64,000 bases of DNA from Chitinibacter sp. SCUT-21 (lineage in GTDB: Bacteria; Pseudomonadota; Gammaproteobacteria; Burkholderiales; Chitinibacteraceae), in assembly GCA_041874755.1 (NCBI GenBank), contig CP102611.1, forward strand, positions 992,001 through 1,056,000. The letters run 5' to 3'. The position numbers were made by a program, and so were the translations under genes. Numbering within the stretch: position 1 is the first letter of the stretch; every line of letters begins with the position of its first letter. The notes beneath the pieces are model-generated. The model had not been told where the DNA came from. It ran no database searches and worked only from the letters and a program-made list of their open reading frames with translations. Shown one piece after another: positions 8,970-18,633 of this stretch.

Positions 8970-10337
8970 ATGGCTAATCTCACTGCCCTACTCTATTTAG
9001 TCGCTGCGGTGCTGTTTATCCTATCGCTGCGCGGCCTGTCGTCGCCCAAAACCGCCCTGCGCGGCAATCTGTACGGCATGGTCGGGATGGCGATTGCGGT
9101 GTTGACGACGTTTTTTGTCGCCAATCAACCCGTCGTCTGGCTGATCGTTGCATCGATGGCGGCGGGTGCGGTGGTTGGTGCGTACAAAGCGCGCACGGTG
9201 GCGATGACGGCGATGCCGGAATTGGTTGCCGCAATGCACTCGCTGGTTGGTTTGTCGGCGGTGTTGATTGCCGTCGCGGCAGTGTTCCATACTGGCGTTA
9301 CTCACACCGGCGCGCAACAAATCGAGCTGTTTATCGGCGCGTTTATCGGCGCGATTACCTTTACCGCATCGGTCGTTGCCTACGGCAAGCTATCAGGCAA
9401 GTTTGGCGCACGCGCGATTAATTTTAACGGCCAGCATTTGCTTAATTTATTTTTAGCCATTGCGATGGTTGGCTTGGGCTTTGCCTATTACGCCACCGGC
9501 AGCGAAGCAGCGTTTTTAATGATGCTGGCGATTGCCTTGGCGCTCGGCGTGCTGCTGATTATTCCAATTGGTGGTGCAGATATGCCGGTGGTGGTGTCGA
9601 TGCTGAACTCGTATTCGGGTTGGGCGGCCGCAGGCATTGGCTTTACGCTGAATAACCCGGTACTGATTATTGCCGGCGCTTGCGTTGGCGCGTCGGGCGC
9701 GATTTTGTCCTACATCATGTGCAAAGCGATGAATCGCTCGATCGTTTCGGTACTGCTCGGCGGCTTTGGTGCTGAAGTCGCAGCGGGTGGAGCGGCAGGT
9801 AGCGGTCAGAAAAACTACCGTTCTGGCTCGGCCGACGACGCGGCCTTCCTGATGGAAAATGCCGAAAAAGTCATCATCATTCCCGGCTACGGCTTGGCGG
9901 TATCGCGTGCGCAGCACGCGCTGCAAGAGCTGACCGATTTGCTAACCGAGCGCGGCGTGGATGTACGTTATGCGATTCACCCCGTTGCCGGTCGCATGCC
10001 GGGCCATATGAATGTGCTACTGGCCGAAGCCGAAGTGCCGTATGAACGCGTCGTTGAGATGGAAGAAATCAATAGCGAGTTTTCCAGCGCGGACGTGGTG
10101 CTGGTGATCGGCGCGAACGACGTCGTCAACCCGGCGGCCAAAAATGATCCAAATAGCTCAATCTACGGCATGCCGATTCTGGACGCGTACAAAGCACGCA
10201 CCGTGATGGTTGTTAAACGCTCGATGAGCGCGGGCTACGCCGGCTTGGACAATGATCTGTTTTATATGGACAAAACGATGATGGTTTTTGGCGACGCAAA
10301 AAAAGTCGTCGAAGAAATGTTGCAAGCGGTACATTAA
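8970..10337 (+). CDS. pntB: NAD(P) transhydrogenase subunit beta
   Basis: 455 residues, the usual length for PntB. The N-terminal half is a multi-helix membrane domain (LTALLYLVAAVLFILSLRGLSS, then LIIPIGGADMPVVVSMLNSYSGWAAA, a PntB signature). The soluble NADP-binding domain III begins around residue 290 with EKVIIIPGYGLAVSRAQHAL, followed by YAIHPVAGRMPGHMNVLLAEA and VLVIGANDVVNPAA, all diagnostic. It completes the proton-pumping transhydrogenase with pntAA and pntAB and probably supplies NADPH. A strong terminator follows. Confidence 0.96.
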   Translation: MANLTALLYLVAAVLFILSLRGLSSPKTALRGNLYGMVGMAIAVLTTFFVANQPVVWLIVASMAAGAVVGAYKARTVAMTAMPELVAAMHSLVGLSAVLIAVAAVFHTGVTHTGAQQIELFIGAFIGAITFTASVVAYGKLSGKFGARAINFNGQHLLNLFLAIAMVGLGFAYYATGSEAAFLMMLAIALALGVLLIIPIGGADMPVVVSMLNSYSGWAAAGIGFTLNNPVLIIAGACVGASGAILSYIMCKAMNRSIVSVLLGGFGAEVAAGGAAGSGQKNYRSGSADDAAFLMENAEKVIIIPGYGLAVSRAQHALQELTDLLTERGVDVRYAIHPVAGRMPGHMNVLLAEAEVPYERVVEMEEINSEFSSADVVLVIGANDVVNPAAKNDPNSSIYGMPILDAYKARTVMVVKRSMSAGYAGLDNDLFYMDKTMMVFGDAKKVVEEMLQAVH

Positions 10338-10388
10338 TACCTAGCGCAGTATTAAGCTAAAATCCAATCTGCAAAATAGTTACAAAAC

Positions 10389-10425
10389 CATACCCCAAGT
10401 ATCAAGCTTGGGGTATGTGTTTTTA
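10389..10425 (+). terminator. Rho-independent terminator of the pnt operon
   Basis: CATACCCCAAG (10389-10399) pairs perfectly with CTTGGGGTATG (10407-10417) around a 7-base loop, followed by TGTTTTTAATTT. It lies about 50 bases after pntB. Confidence 0.88.
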
Positions 10426-10477
10426 ATTTGCTTAAGCATCCAAATTTCAGCCAAGCAAGGCCGTTTAATGCGGGGGA

Positions 10478-11101
10478 TTATTTATTTGCCAGCATCAAAA
10501 ACAGCGGAAAGCTTTTTTGCCCAGCCGATTGCGGTTTGGCAATCGTAAATACCGTTTCAAACCTAACCTGCTTAAACCCAGCTTGTTCAGCCAACGCTTG
10601 CAAAGCGGCGCGGTCAAAGCCTTTGTGCCCGTCAAAGTCTGGGCCGTGAAACGAGCCATCTTCAGTGTCCAAATCGCAAATGGCAATTGCGCCACCGGCA
10701 TTGAGATTGGCGGCGAATGCGTGCAACATTTGCTGCGTGTCGGGTATGTGGTGAAACGTCATCAGCGAATAGATCAAATCGAACGTCTCAGTCGCTGCGG
10801 CGCTGGTGTCCGTCAAATCCAAGGCCAGCGGCTGCATATGGCTGATGCCTTGCGCTGCGATTTTATCGCGCAGCACGGCAAGCATCCCTTCCGAGGTATC
10901 GGCCAAGGTGATGTGCGCCAAATCGGCGCGCAATTCAAAGCTAAGCAAACCGGTGCCACAGCCGTATTCCAGCGCGCGGCAATGAGCCCCAATCGCCACG
11001 CCACGCCGAATCGCCGCCGCCACTTGCTGTGCGCGCGCGACTTTGGCGGGGTCGGCATCCCACGTTGCGGCGGCTTGATCAAAATGCGTCGTGCTGTTCA
11101 T
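10478..11101 (-). CDS. Class I SAM-dependent methyltransferase
   Basis: 207 residues from the ATG at 11101 (MNSTTHFDQAAATWDADPAK), with AAGGAA eight bases upstream; the frame is open further but the extra N-terminus lies in a repeat. SAM-binding motif I is RALEYGCGTGLLSFEL, acidic motif II ITLADTSEGML and motif III-like FDLIYSLMTFHHI; later come AGGAIAICDLDTEDGSFH and GFDRAALQALAEQAGF. The pattern is that of UbiE/TehB-like methyltransferases; the substrate is not predictable. It follows ssb in the same direction but a hairpin terminator lies between, so it is probably transcribed separately. Confidence 0.85.
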   Translation of the reverse strand: MNSTTHFDQAAATWDADPAKVARAQQVAAAIRRGVAIGAHCRALEYGCGTGLLSFELRADLAHITLADTSEGMLAVLRDKIAAQGISHMQPLALDLTDTSAAATETFDLIYSLMTFHHIPDTQQMLHAFAANLNAGGAIAICDLDTEDGSFHGPDFDGHKGFDRAALQALAEQAGFKQVRFETVFTIAKPQSAGQKSFPLFLMLANK

Positions 11102-11183
11102 CGTGATTCCTTGTTGATTAAATTGCTCTGCGAACTTTAGATCATAAAACAAAGCCCCATGGCGCGAACGCCGTTCACGTAAG

Positions 11184-11290
11184 CAAAAAAATGGCCGTTC
11201 GCCCTGAGCTTGGCTAAGGGTAAACGGCCATTTTGTCTGTTTTGCTCGCCAGTTATGGTTCGACAAGCTCACCACGAACGGCTTAAGTGA
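11184..11290 (-). repeat. Intergenic inverted-repeat element, probable ssb terminator
   Basis: AAAATGGCCGTT (11188-11199) pairs with AACGGCCATTTT (11223-11234); inside is a second small stem (CCCT/AGGG). On the minus strand the hairpin is followed by seven T residues, so it can end the ssb transcript. Just beyond lies GGTTCGACAAGCTCACCACG. Together with GTTCGCCCTGAGCTTGG in the loop this resembles a dispersed repeat seen, from memory, between genes in many proteobacteria. Confidence 0.7.
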
Positions 11291-11337
11291 ACGGCATTAC
11301 TCACATGGAGGGATTTAAATTGCAATAACCCTGCGCA

Positions 11338-11850
11338 TTAAAACGGAATATCGTCTTCAAAATCATCAAAGCTTTTCGCTGGGCGCGCGGCTGGCTGTGG
11401 CGCTGCTTGGCGTGGGGCTGATTGTTGTGGGGCGCTGTATTCTTGGTTGAAGTCGTCACCACCGTAGCCACCTTGGCCACCTTGCGAACCACCCATGCCA
11501 CCGCCCATACCACCACGGCCGCCGAGCATTTTCATCTCATCAGCGATAATTTCAGTGGTGTAGCGATCGGCGCCAGTTTGTTTGTCTTGCCATTTACGCG
11601 TTTGCAGACGGCCTTCGATATACACTTGGCTGCCTTTTTTCAGGTATTCGCCAGCGATTTCAGCCAAGCGGCCGTACATCGTGATGTTGTGCCATTCGGT
11701 TTTTTCTTGCTTTGAACCGGTGTTTTTGTCTTTCCAGCTCTCGGTGGTAGCAATAGAGAAATTGCACACCGCGCCACCACTTGGCAAGAAACGTGATTCT
11801 GGGTCTTTACCCAGATTGCCGATCAGCAGCACTTTGTTTAACGATGCCAT
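11338..11850 (-). CDS. ssb: Single-stranded DNA-binding protein
   Basis: 170 residues beginning [20 protein letters not shown], the canonical SSB N-terminus. The OB-fold spans roughly residues 1-110 ([51 protein letters not shown]). A Gly-rich then Gln/Pro/Ala-rich linker follows and the acidic tip DFEDDIPF ends the protein, the site that recruits replication and repair partners. The start codon directly abuts the stop of the MFS transporter gene; together with divergent uvrA this is an arrangement I recall from related betaproteobacteria. Confidence 0.97.
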   Translation of the reverse strand: MASLNKVLLIGNLGKDPESRFLPSGGAVCNFSIATTESWKDKNTGSKQEKTEWHNITMYGRLAEIAGEYLKKGSQVYIEGRLQTRKWQDKQTGADRYTTEIIADEMKMLGGRGGMGGGMGGSQGGQGGYGGDDFNQEYSAPQQSAPRQAAPQPAARPAKSFDDFEDDIPF

Positions 11851-13218
11851 TTAGTTGGTCTCCGCAATCAGTTGTTGTGCTGCCGCTTCATCCCAGCCAT
11901 CTTGCAGGACTTTCAGCAAAGCAACACGTTCTTCAATCAGTACAACGGCTTCTTTCACGCCGTCAATGGCGCCTAGTTTAGCAGACAGTTCGGCCGCATT
12001 GCCCGACCAATCTTCGCCGATGTGAAACATTTGTGTTTTTACTGGCAGCGGCGGCTGCATGCCCCACGATACCACCAACCAAACCGCCATCAGCCCCGCG
12101 CACAGCGCAAAAACCGGCGTCGCGCTATTGTAGTGTTGGTACAACCAGCCAGCCAAAGCCGAGCCCATAAACATACTGGCGGACTGACAAGTGTTGTACA
12201 CCCCCATCGCCGTGCCTTTTGCTGCGGTCGGGGCGATTTTGGAAATCAGGCTCGGCTGCGTTGCTTCCAAAATATTGAACGCAATAAAATAAATACCCAG
12301 CCAGATCACAATCGCGGTCAAGCTTGGCAGCCACAGCGTCATACCCAATTGCGCGATCAGCATTAGCGCGATGGCAAACACAAACACTTCTTTTAAATGG
12401 CGTTTTTTCTCGCCATAAATAATCGCCGGCACCATCAGCACAAAGCCCACCAGCACCACCGGCAAATACACCCACCAGTGATGCGCCACATCAATGCCAC
12501 CGATATTTTTCAGCATCAATGGCATTACGGTAAACATCGCCATTTGCGCCGCGTGCAGCGCAAATACGCCGTAGTTCAGGCGCAATAGCTGCGGGTCTTT
12601 TAATACTTGCGGTAGCCGTGAGGTATTGGCTTCAGCGTCGGAGTGAAAGCGGCTAATGGTCGGGTTTGGAATAATTTTCCACACGCCAATCATCGCCGAG
12701 ACGGTCAAGAACGCCGTTAATAAAAAGATACCGGGCAGGCCAATCAGCTGCGCTAGCGTTGGGGCGGCGACTAGCGACACGGCAAACGTCGTGGCAATAC
12801 TGGCGCCGATCATCGCCATCGCTTTGGTGCGATTTTCTTCGCGTGTTAAATCGGCCAGTAGTGCCGTTACCGCCGCCGAAATCGCGCCCGCGCCCTGCAC
12901 CGCGCGGCCAATAATCAGCCAGACAATATGATCGGCCAACGCACACATAATCGAGCCCAGCGCAAACAGCGCCAAGCCGATATAGATCACCTTTTTGCGG
13001 CCCACATGGTCAGACCACATGCCAAACGGCAATTGCAGCAAGGCTTGCGTGAGGCCATACGCGCCAAAAGCCAAACCCACCATGGCGTGATTATCACCGC
13101 CCGGCAAATGGCCGGCATACACCGCAAAGACCGGTAAAATCAAAAACATACCCAGCATACGCAGGGCGTACAAACCCGCCAAACCACTGGCGGCGCGCAT
13201 TTCTAAGCGACTCATCAT
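11851..13218 (-). CDS. MFS transporter with C-terminal cytoplasmic extension
   Basis: 455 residues. Twelve hydrophobic segments can be traced between residues ~10 and 390. The loop after helix 2 carries the MFS motif A variant GMWSDHVGRKKVIYIGL, and motif C-like stretches follow (GRAVQGAGAISAAVTALLADL). After the last helix about 60 soluble residues remain (IGEDWSGNAAELSAKLGAIDGVKEAVVLIEE), an extension resembling a small alpha-beta fold. Substrate is unknown; drug or metabolite efflux is the usual guess. Its stop abuts the ssb ATG, so the two may be co-transcribed. AGGAGA lies 12 bases before the first of two tandem ATGs. Confidence 0.88.
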   Translation of the reverse strand: MMSRLEMRAASGLAGLYALRMLGMFLILPVFAVYAGHLPGGDNHAMVGLAFGAYGLTQALLQLPFGMWSDHVGRKKVIYIGLALFALGSIMCALADHIVWLIIGRAVQGAGAISAAVTALLADLTREENRTKAMAMIGASIATTFAVSLVAAPTLAQLIGLPGIFLLTAFLTVSAMIGVWKIIPNPTISRFHSDAEANTSRLPQVLKDPQLLRLNYGVFALHAAQMAMFTVMPLMLKNIGGIDVAHHWWVYLPVVLVGFVLMVPAIIYGEKKRHLKEVFVFAIALMLIAQLGMTLWLPSLTAIVIWLGIYFIAFNILEATQPSLISKIAPTAAKGTAMGVYNTCQSASMFMGSALAGWLYQHYNSATPVFALCAGLMAVWLVVSWGMQPPLPVKTQMFHIGEDWSGNAAELSAKLGAIDGVKEAVVLIEERVALLKVLQDGWDEAAAQQLIAETN

Positions 13219-13425
13219 ATTTTTTTCTATCTCCTGAGCCGGAGGGCATAGCCCTAGCCGCGCTGCCTAGCTGTGGCAGCGGCGCGTATTCTACCTGATT
13301 GCAGCAGCGCCAATTCGATCAATTTGCCACTGAATTAGCGCATACAGAACAATCGTACTATGTACTATCAAGCGGCGGCATAAAGCGCTACAATCTTTGA
13401 TTGATTTCAATTGCCGGACAACGCC

Positions 13426-16284
13426 ATGTATCGCCCTGCTTCGTTAGAGCCAGACCAGCCGATGATCCGCATTCGCGGCGCGCGGACGCACAATTTAAAA
13501 AACGTTAGCCTCGATCTGCCACGCGGCAAATTGGTGGTGATTACCGGCCTCTCGGGTTCGGGCAAATCATCGCTGGCGTTTGATACCTTGTACGCCGAAG
13601 GCCAACGCCGCTATGTTGAATCGCTGTCGGCCTACGCGCGGCAATTCTTGCAATTGATGGAAAAACCGGACGTTGATTTGATCGAGGGCCTCAGCCCCGC
13701 GATCTCGATCGAACAAAAAGCCACCAGCCACAACCCGCGCTCCACGGTGGGCACCGTCACCGAAATTCACGACTACCTACGTTTGCTATTCGCCCGCGTC
13801 GGCACGCCCTACTGCCCCGAGCACGATCAGCCGCTGCAAAGCCAAACTGTCAGCCAGATGGTCGACCATGTGTTGGCGCTGCCCGAAGACACCAAGCTGA
13901 TGGTGCTCGCGCCGGTGGTGATCGGCAAAAAAGGCGAAAACGTCGATTTATTTGAAGAGCTGCGCGCGCAAGGCTTTGTGCGCGTGCGCGTTGACGGCGA
14001 AGTGTTTGAGCTTGATGAAACGCCCAAACTCGACAAAAACAAAAAACACACGATTGAAGTGGTGATCGACCGTCTCAAAGTGCGTGCTGATTTGCAGCAG
14101 CGCTTGGCCGAAAGTTTTGAGACCGCACTGCGCCACGCCGATGGCCGCGCGATTGCGGTGGAGATGGATTCAGGCCAAGAACATTGGTTCTCGGCCAAAT
14201 TTGCCTGCCCGGTCTGCAGCTACAGCCTGCCCGAACTTGAGCCGCGTTTGTTCTCGTTTAACAACCCAATGGGTGCGTGTCCAAGCTGTGATGGCTTGGG
14301 GCAAAAAACCTTTTTCGACCCGAAACGCGTTGTGGCGCACCCCGAAATCAGCCTCGCCGCTGGCGCGATCAAGGGCTGGGATAAGCGCAATCAGTTTTAT
14401 TTCCAGATGCTGACCAGCCTAGCAACGCATTACGGTTTTGACACCGCCACGCCGTGGGAAGAACTAGATAGTAAATTGCAGCACATCATCCTGCACGGCT
14501 CGGGCCGCGAGGAAATTGCGTTTATTTATATGAACGAGCGCGGCAGCAAGTTCGAGCGCGTGCATAGCTTTGAAGGCATTATTCCGAATCTGGAACGCCG
14601 CTATCGCGAAACCGATTCAATGTCGGTGCGTGAAGAACTCGCCAAATACCAAAACAACCAAGTCTGCCCCGTTTGCGACGGCGCGCGCCTGCGCAAAGAA
14701 GCCCGCCATGTACGGGTCGGGGGTAACAACCTGCACGCCTTATCTAGATTGGCCTTGCGAGACACACTGCACTTCTTCCAAAGCTTGGAATTAGAAGGCA
14801 GCAAGGCGCAGATTGCCGAAAAAATCGTTAAAGAAATCAGTGAGCGCTTGGGCTTCTTGGTCAACGTCGGCCTCGATTATCTATGCCTAGAGCGCAGCGC
14901 CGATACGCTATCGGGCGGCGAAGCGCAGCGGATTCGCCTTGCCAGCCAAATTGGCTCCGGCCTGACCGGCGTGATGTACGTGCTCGACGAGCCTTCGATC
15001 GGCCTGCACCAGCGCGATAACGACCGACTGATCGGTACGCTGATGCACCTGCGCGATTTGGATAACACGGTGATCGTCGTCGAGCACGACGAAGACGCGA
15101 TGCGCGCCGCCGATTATCTGGTCGACATGGGCCCGGGTGCGGGCGTGCACGGCGGGCAAGTGATCGCGGTGGGTACACCGGAAGAAGTCTTCAACAACCC
15201 TGATTCGATCACCGGCCAGTTTATGACCGGCAAGCGCAAAATCGCGCAGCCGGAACAGCGCCGCGTACCCGACCCAGAGCGTTGGCTGCATCTGATCGGC
15301 GCAACCGGCAATAATCTAAAAGACGTGACGCTCGAATTACCTGTTGGCCTGATGGTCTGCATCACCGGCGTCTCGGGCTCGGGCAAATCGACGCTGATCA
15401 ACGACACGCTGTACAGCATCGCCGCGCGCGACTTGAACGGCGCCGGATGCGAGCCTGCGCCGTATCGCGAAGTGAAAGGCTTAGAGCATTTCGACAAAGT
15501 CATCAACGTCGATCAATCGCCAATCGGGCGCACGCCGCGCTCGAATCCGGCCACCTACACCGGCCTGTTTACGCCGATCCGTGAGCTATTTGCCGGCGTT
15601 CCCGTCGCGCGCGAACGCGGCTACGGCCCGGGGCGATTCTCGTTCAACGTCAAGGGCGGGCGCTGCGAAGCGTGTCAGGGCGATGGCGTGATCAAGGTGG
15701 AAATGCACTTCTTGCCCGACGTGTACGTGCCGTGCGACGTCTGCCACGGCCTGCGTTACAACCGCGAAACGCTGGAAGTGCACTACAAAGGCAAGAGCAT
15801 CACTGAAGTGCTGAATATGACGGTCGAAGACGCGCTCGAATTCTTCAGCGCCGTCCCCACCGTGGCGCGCAAACTGCAAACGCTGCTCGACGTCGGCCTC
15901 GGTTACATCCGCCTCGGCCAAAGCGCGACGACGCTATCGGGCGGTGAAGCGCAGCGTGTCAAACTCGCGCTCGAACTCTCAAAGCGCGACACCGGCCGCA
16001 CGCTGTATATCTTGGACGAACCCACCACCGGCCTGCACTTCCACGACATCGACCTGCTACTTAAAGTCGTTCAGCGCCTATCCAGCCACGGCAATACCGT
16101 GGTGGTGATCGAGCACAATCTGGACGTGATTAAAACGGCGGATTGGGTGATTGATCTAGGGCCAGAAGGCGGTGCAGGCGGCGGCCAAATCGTCGCCACC
16201 GGCAGCCCAGAAGACGTCGCACGCAATATGGCGAGTCATACGGGGCTGTATTTAGCGAGGGCGTTGGGGATTCCGAGGGAATAA
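13426..16284 (+). CDS. uvrA: Excinuclease ABC subunit A
   Basis: 952 residues from the ATG at 13426; an in-frame TTG at 13411 and an ATG at 13459 are alternatives. Two ABC ATPase halves are seen: Walker [13 protein letters not shown] near residue 40 and GVSGSGKST near residue 647, each with a signature LSGGEAQR and a Walker B ([29 protein letters not shown]). Zinc-binding cysteine sets are CPVC...CPSC and CEAC...CDVCHG. UvrA recognises bulky DNA lesions together with UvrB in nucleotide excision repair. Length and motifs are normal. It is divergent from the MFS gene; no convincing LexA site was found in the 207-base spacer. Confidence 0.98.
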   Translation: MYRPASLEPDQPMIRIRGARTHNLKNVSLDLPRGKLVVITGLSGSGKSSLAFDTLYAEGQRRYVESLSAYARQFLQLMEKPDVDLIEGLSPAISIEQKATSHNPRSTVGTVTEIHDYLRLLFARVGTPYCPEHDQPLQSQTVSQMVDHVLALPEDTKLMVLAPVVIGKKGENVDLFEELRAQGFVRVRVDGEVFELDETPKLDKNKKHTIEVVIDRLKVRADLQQRLAESFETALRHADGRAIAVEMDSGQEHWFSAKFACPVCSYSLPELEPRLFSFNNPMGACPSCDGLGQKTFFDPKRVVAHPEISLAAGAIKGWDKRNQFYFQMLTSLATHYGFDTATPWEELDSKLQHIILHGSGREEIAFIYMNERGSKFERVHSFEGIIPNLERRYRETDSMSVREELAKYQNNQVCPVCDGARLRKEARHVRVGGNNLHALSRLALRDTLHFFQSLELEGSKAQIAEKIVKEISERLGFLVNVGLDYLCLERSADTLSGGEAQRIRLASQIGSGLTGVMYVLDEPSIGLHQRDNDRLIGTLMHLRDLDNTVIVVEHDEDAMRAADYLVDMGPGAGVHGGQVIAVGTPEEVFNNPDSITGQFMTGKRKIAQPEQRRVPDPERWLHLIGATGNNLKDVTLELPVGLMVCITGVSGSGKSTLINDTLYSIAARDLNGAGCEPAPYREVKGLEHFDKVINVDQSPIGRTPRSNPATYTGLFTPIRELFAGVPVARERGYGPGRFSFNVKGGRCEACQGDGVIKVEMHFLPDVYVPCDVCHGLRYNRETLEVHYKGKSITEVLNMTVEDALEFFSAVPTVARKLQTLLDVGLGYIRLGQSATTLSGGEAQRVKLALELSKRDTGRTLYILDEPTTGLHFHDIDLLLKVVQRLSSHGNTVVVIEHNLDVIKTADWVIDLGPEGGAGGGQIVATGSPEDVARNMASHTGLYLARALGIPRE

Positions 16285-16292
16285 TCTTCTTG

Positions 16293-16415
16293 ATGGGTAT
16301 ATGGCTGTAGCCAATTATTAGATTGGATTATGGACATATACCCATACAGCACCAGCGTAGGGCGGGTTAGCCGAAGGCGCGCCCCGAAGGAAGTACCCTT
16401 GGGGTGTAACCCGCC
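16293..16415. repeat. Two tandem inverted repeats after uvrA
   Basis: First, ATGGGTATATG (16293-16303) pairs with CATATACCCAT (16335-16345). Second, GGCGGGTTA (16361-16369) pairs with TAACCCGCC (16407-16415), with a GC-rich interior. No poly-T follows directly, so they are better called intergenic repeats than terminators, though the first might still end uvrA transcripts. The second recalls dispersed GGCGGGTTA-type repeats known in other proteobacterial genomes. Confidence 0.6.
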
Positions 16416-16489
16416 ATTTTGGTGATTGATTCAAACAACAGCTCAGCGCGGGTCAAGACCAGCCCAACATAATTAGATAGCTCACTTTA

Positions 16490-17884
16490 TTATTTAAGCG
16501 ATGCGGAAAGCTCAACCAACTCCAAATAATCCTGAGTGTTAAGTTCAATTTCTCTTCGATTTTTCTCGGCTGAGTATTTTGCAAGTGCAGTATAAAAGCT
16601 AGTATTGCGCCCCTCACTCATTTTTCGATAAAAATGAGCCTCATCTGGATACTTCGGATAAGGATGCCCAAAATCATTCTTAAATTCAATTTTCGTCTCA
16701 CAACAAAGCGCATCATCAATTAGCACTCTTGCACTTTCAGTATTTATTTTTTTTCTCGACAGAAACTCCATATTTGGTGCTTTAGCTCCACCATTACGTG
16801 CTTCATAAATATCTTTGTAGTGTGAAAACTCGATCAGCAGCACAAGAATACTTACTAAATTAATAGGAAACCCTTCTTCAACCTCTTGCTTTTTTGCTCT
16901 TAGACAGCCAAAAAAACGCGCCAACAGCTGATCAACGTCACGTAGGCTCAACTCATAAACTAAAGACAGCTCTGTCACCCAATAATTAAAATCTTTCGGA
17001 TATAAGTCAAAGTATTCCAAAACATTAGAGTATTCTGGCTTTAAAGTACGAATATAATCTGAAACATTTGATTCAGGTAGACTTGCAATTCGATCAAAAA
17101 ACCTACGTAAGTAGGTCTCAGAGTCGAAGCCTTCTCCATAAATAACTTTAATCGCGTGTGTTATTTGTGATGTATCTGTTGCTACAACAAAAACAAAACC
17201 TGAAACATTAAAAAAATGTTTTATTGACTCAAGTAGCTCGACTGCATAATTCGGGCGACAGCGGTCTAATTCATCAATAAATACAAATATTGGCAATTGG
17301 CATTGCATATTTACTCTTAGTGACTCAGCTAGAGCTGCCAACTCCGATTTTATCGAATTAATGGCATTTATTTGCTCGTTAAAATCGCTAGTAATGCACG
17401 CAAGATAATCTTTTGGGTCTTTCTCTAATATTTGCTTCACTCCCTCAATGCCCATTGAAGCATCATCCAGTAGTTTTTTTGTTGCAAAACCAGCAGCAAC
17501 AATAGCTGTACCTTTTAGAAATTTGCCAATTGCTGCGCTTACTTGATCAAACGTTTCCCCAGCAACTTCATTGAGAGCGGAAAGCTGGGTGAGGAGTTCA
17601 CTGGCCACCACTTGCAATGGTTCATTACTAAAATCACTAACCCAAGCATCAACAAATACACAGGGATGGTGCTGTGCCATTGCCTCCACATACAAACGCC
17701 TCAACATTTCTGTTTTACCGGAGCCCCAACGTGAATCAATGTTGAGTACATAACCATTTTTTTCTTCAATCAAATAAGTGAGTAGAAACTTGCCATATTT
17801 TTCTCTATTGAGCAGACATGAGTTCCATTGATGCGTTTTTTTCCAATCTGCAAATTTAGACTTATCGATGAGATCTGTGGTCAT
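16490..17884 (-). CDS. KAP family P-loop NTPase
   Basis: 464 residues. The P-loop is SRWGSGKTE (residues 51-59), where the usual first Gly of the KAP GxWGxGK motif is Ser. Walker B is VFIDELDRCRPNYAVELLE (Asp204, Glu205), typical of KAP NTPases, followed by FVFVVATDTSQITHAI and YLRRFFDRI. A short hydrophobic patch lies near residues 124-134 (KGTAIVAAGFA) between the Walker motifs, where KAP proteins often have membrane segments. KAP NTPases include F-plasmid PifA, which excludes phage T7, so a defence role is possible but unproven. The gene is clearly AT-richer than its neighbours and stands alone between repeat regions, a sign of recent acquisition. Confidence 0.85.
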   Translation of the reverse strand: MTTDLIDKSKFADWKKTHQWNSCLLNREKYGKFLLTYLIEEKNGYVLNIDSRWGSGKTEMLRRLYVEAMAQHHPCVFVDAWVSDFSNEPLQVVASELLTQLSALNEVAGETFDQVSAAIGKFLKGTAIVAAGFATKKLLDDASMGIEGVKQILEKDPKDYLACITSDFNEQINAINSIKSELAALAESLRVNMQCQLPIFVFIDELDRCRPNYAVELLESIKHFFNVSGFVFVVATDTSQITHAIKVIYGEGFDSETYLRRFFDRIASLPESNVSDYIRTLKPEYSNVLEYFDLYPKDFNYWVTELSLVYELSLRDVDQLLARFFGCLRAKKQEVEEGFPINLVSILVLLIEFSHYKDIYEARNGGAKAPNMEFLSRKKINTESARVLIDDALCCETKIEFKNDFGHPYPKYPDEAHFYRKMSEGRNTSFYTALAKYSAEKNRREIELNTQDYLELVELSASLK

Positions 17885-17940
17885 GACGTAGGCACTATGT
17901 TTGATTTATGTAAGAATTCTACCAAGTTTTTAGCACTATT

Positions 17941-18530
17941 ACATTTTGAATCGCCATGGATTGGCGGCTGTGCGCCGCGGCACTTACTTTCCTTGCTTCG
18001 CCAAGGAAAGTAAGCAAAGGAAGGCGACCCGGGCGAAAAGCGCTCCGCGCTGCCCTTGCTTCGTCGTGAGCCAAACGATAAAACTGTTTGTCTCCCTCCT
18101 CGCCGCGGTTTTCGCTACACGGGAATTCAAGCCCAAGACCGACCACTGCGGCACATACCTGCCTCAGTGTTACTCTAGGGATAAATACTGCTATGGCTCA
18201 GCTAGGTATACCCACGGGTCGGCTGAAGCCGAACCTACAACTACAGCCGATTAGGACGAGAAGCCCGTGGAGCCGCGCCGTTCGGGAGGCGGTTGGCAAG
18301 GTTTTAAGATGCGGCTGTTTGAGCGTTGCGACGCTAGCGCAACGCGAGTTTGCCGCATCGCCTTGCCAATTGCTGGACGGACGGGGTTTCGCGGCGATCG
18401 GGCGCGTTAGGGTTATCAGGGGCAAGGCAAGACTGCCCCTGATTCGTCCGGCGGGCGAAACCGCCGGTTCACCGCCTGCGCAGCAGGCTATACACACGCC
18501 AAACAACTGCAATGTCAATCCCAGAAGAGC
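17941..18530. repeat. Hairpin-rich intergenic region, possible structured RNA or repeat
   Basis: About 590 bases hold no convincing gene but a chain of stems. CTTACTTTCCTTG (17983-17995) pairs perfectly with its complement at 18002-18014. CCACGGG (18212-18218) pairs with 18264-18270. A three-step nested stem has TTGGCAAGG/CCTTGCCAA (about 18293-18369), GATGCGGC/GCCGCATC (18308-18315 with 18352-18359) and GCGTTGCG/CGCAACGC (18323-18330 with 18338-18345). Then CAGGGGCA/TGCCCCTG (18417-18424 with 18434-18441) and CCGGCGG/CCGCCGG (18448-18454 with 18461-18467). Frames in this region translate to compositionally odd peptides and are rejected. The first hairpin resembles repeats I recall from other proteobacteria. 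Confidence 0.6.
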
Positions 18531-18633
18531 TTAGGCATAAAAGTCCATTCAATCCCCCCTGCGCCACATCAATACGCCAAATACACCACTGCGATATAAA
18601 AGCACTACGACTTCAATCACTTAGCTGCCGACT

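Noticed and set aside
10517-11140. 207-residue frame antisense to the methyltransferase
   Set aside because: Shadow frame of a recognised SAM methyltransferase with intact motifs.
13324-13345. Possible LexA box upstream of uvrA (CTG, 12 bases, CAG)
   Set aside because: The spacing is two bases longer than the CTGT-N8-ACAG consensus and the inner bases do not match.
17946-18254. 102-residue frame beginning in the first hairpin
   Set aside because: The reading frame is explained by the repeat sequence; no ribosome-binding site or protein-like C-terminus.
18088-18534. 148-residue frame in the hairpin-rich region
   Set aside because: Composition rich in Arg, Pro and Ser with no domain-like pattern; it runs through several perfect inverted repeats.
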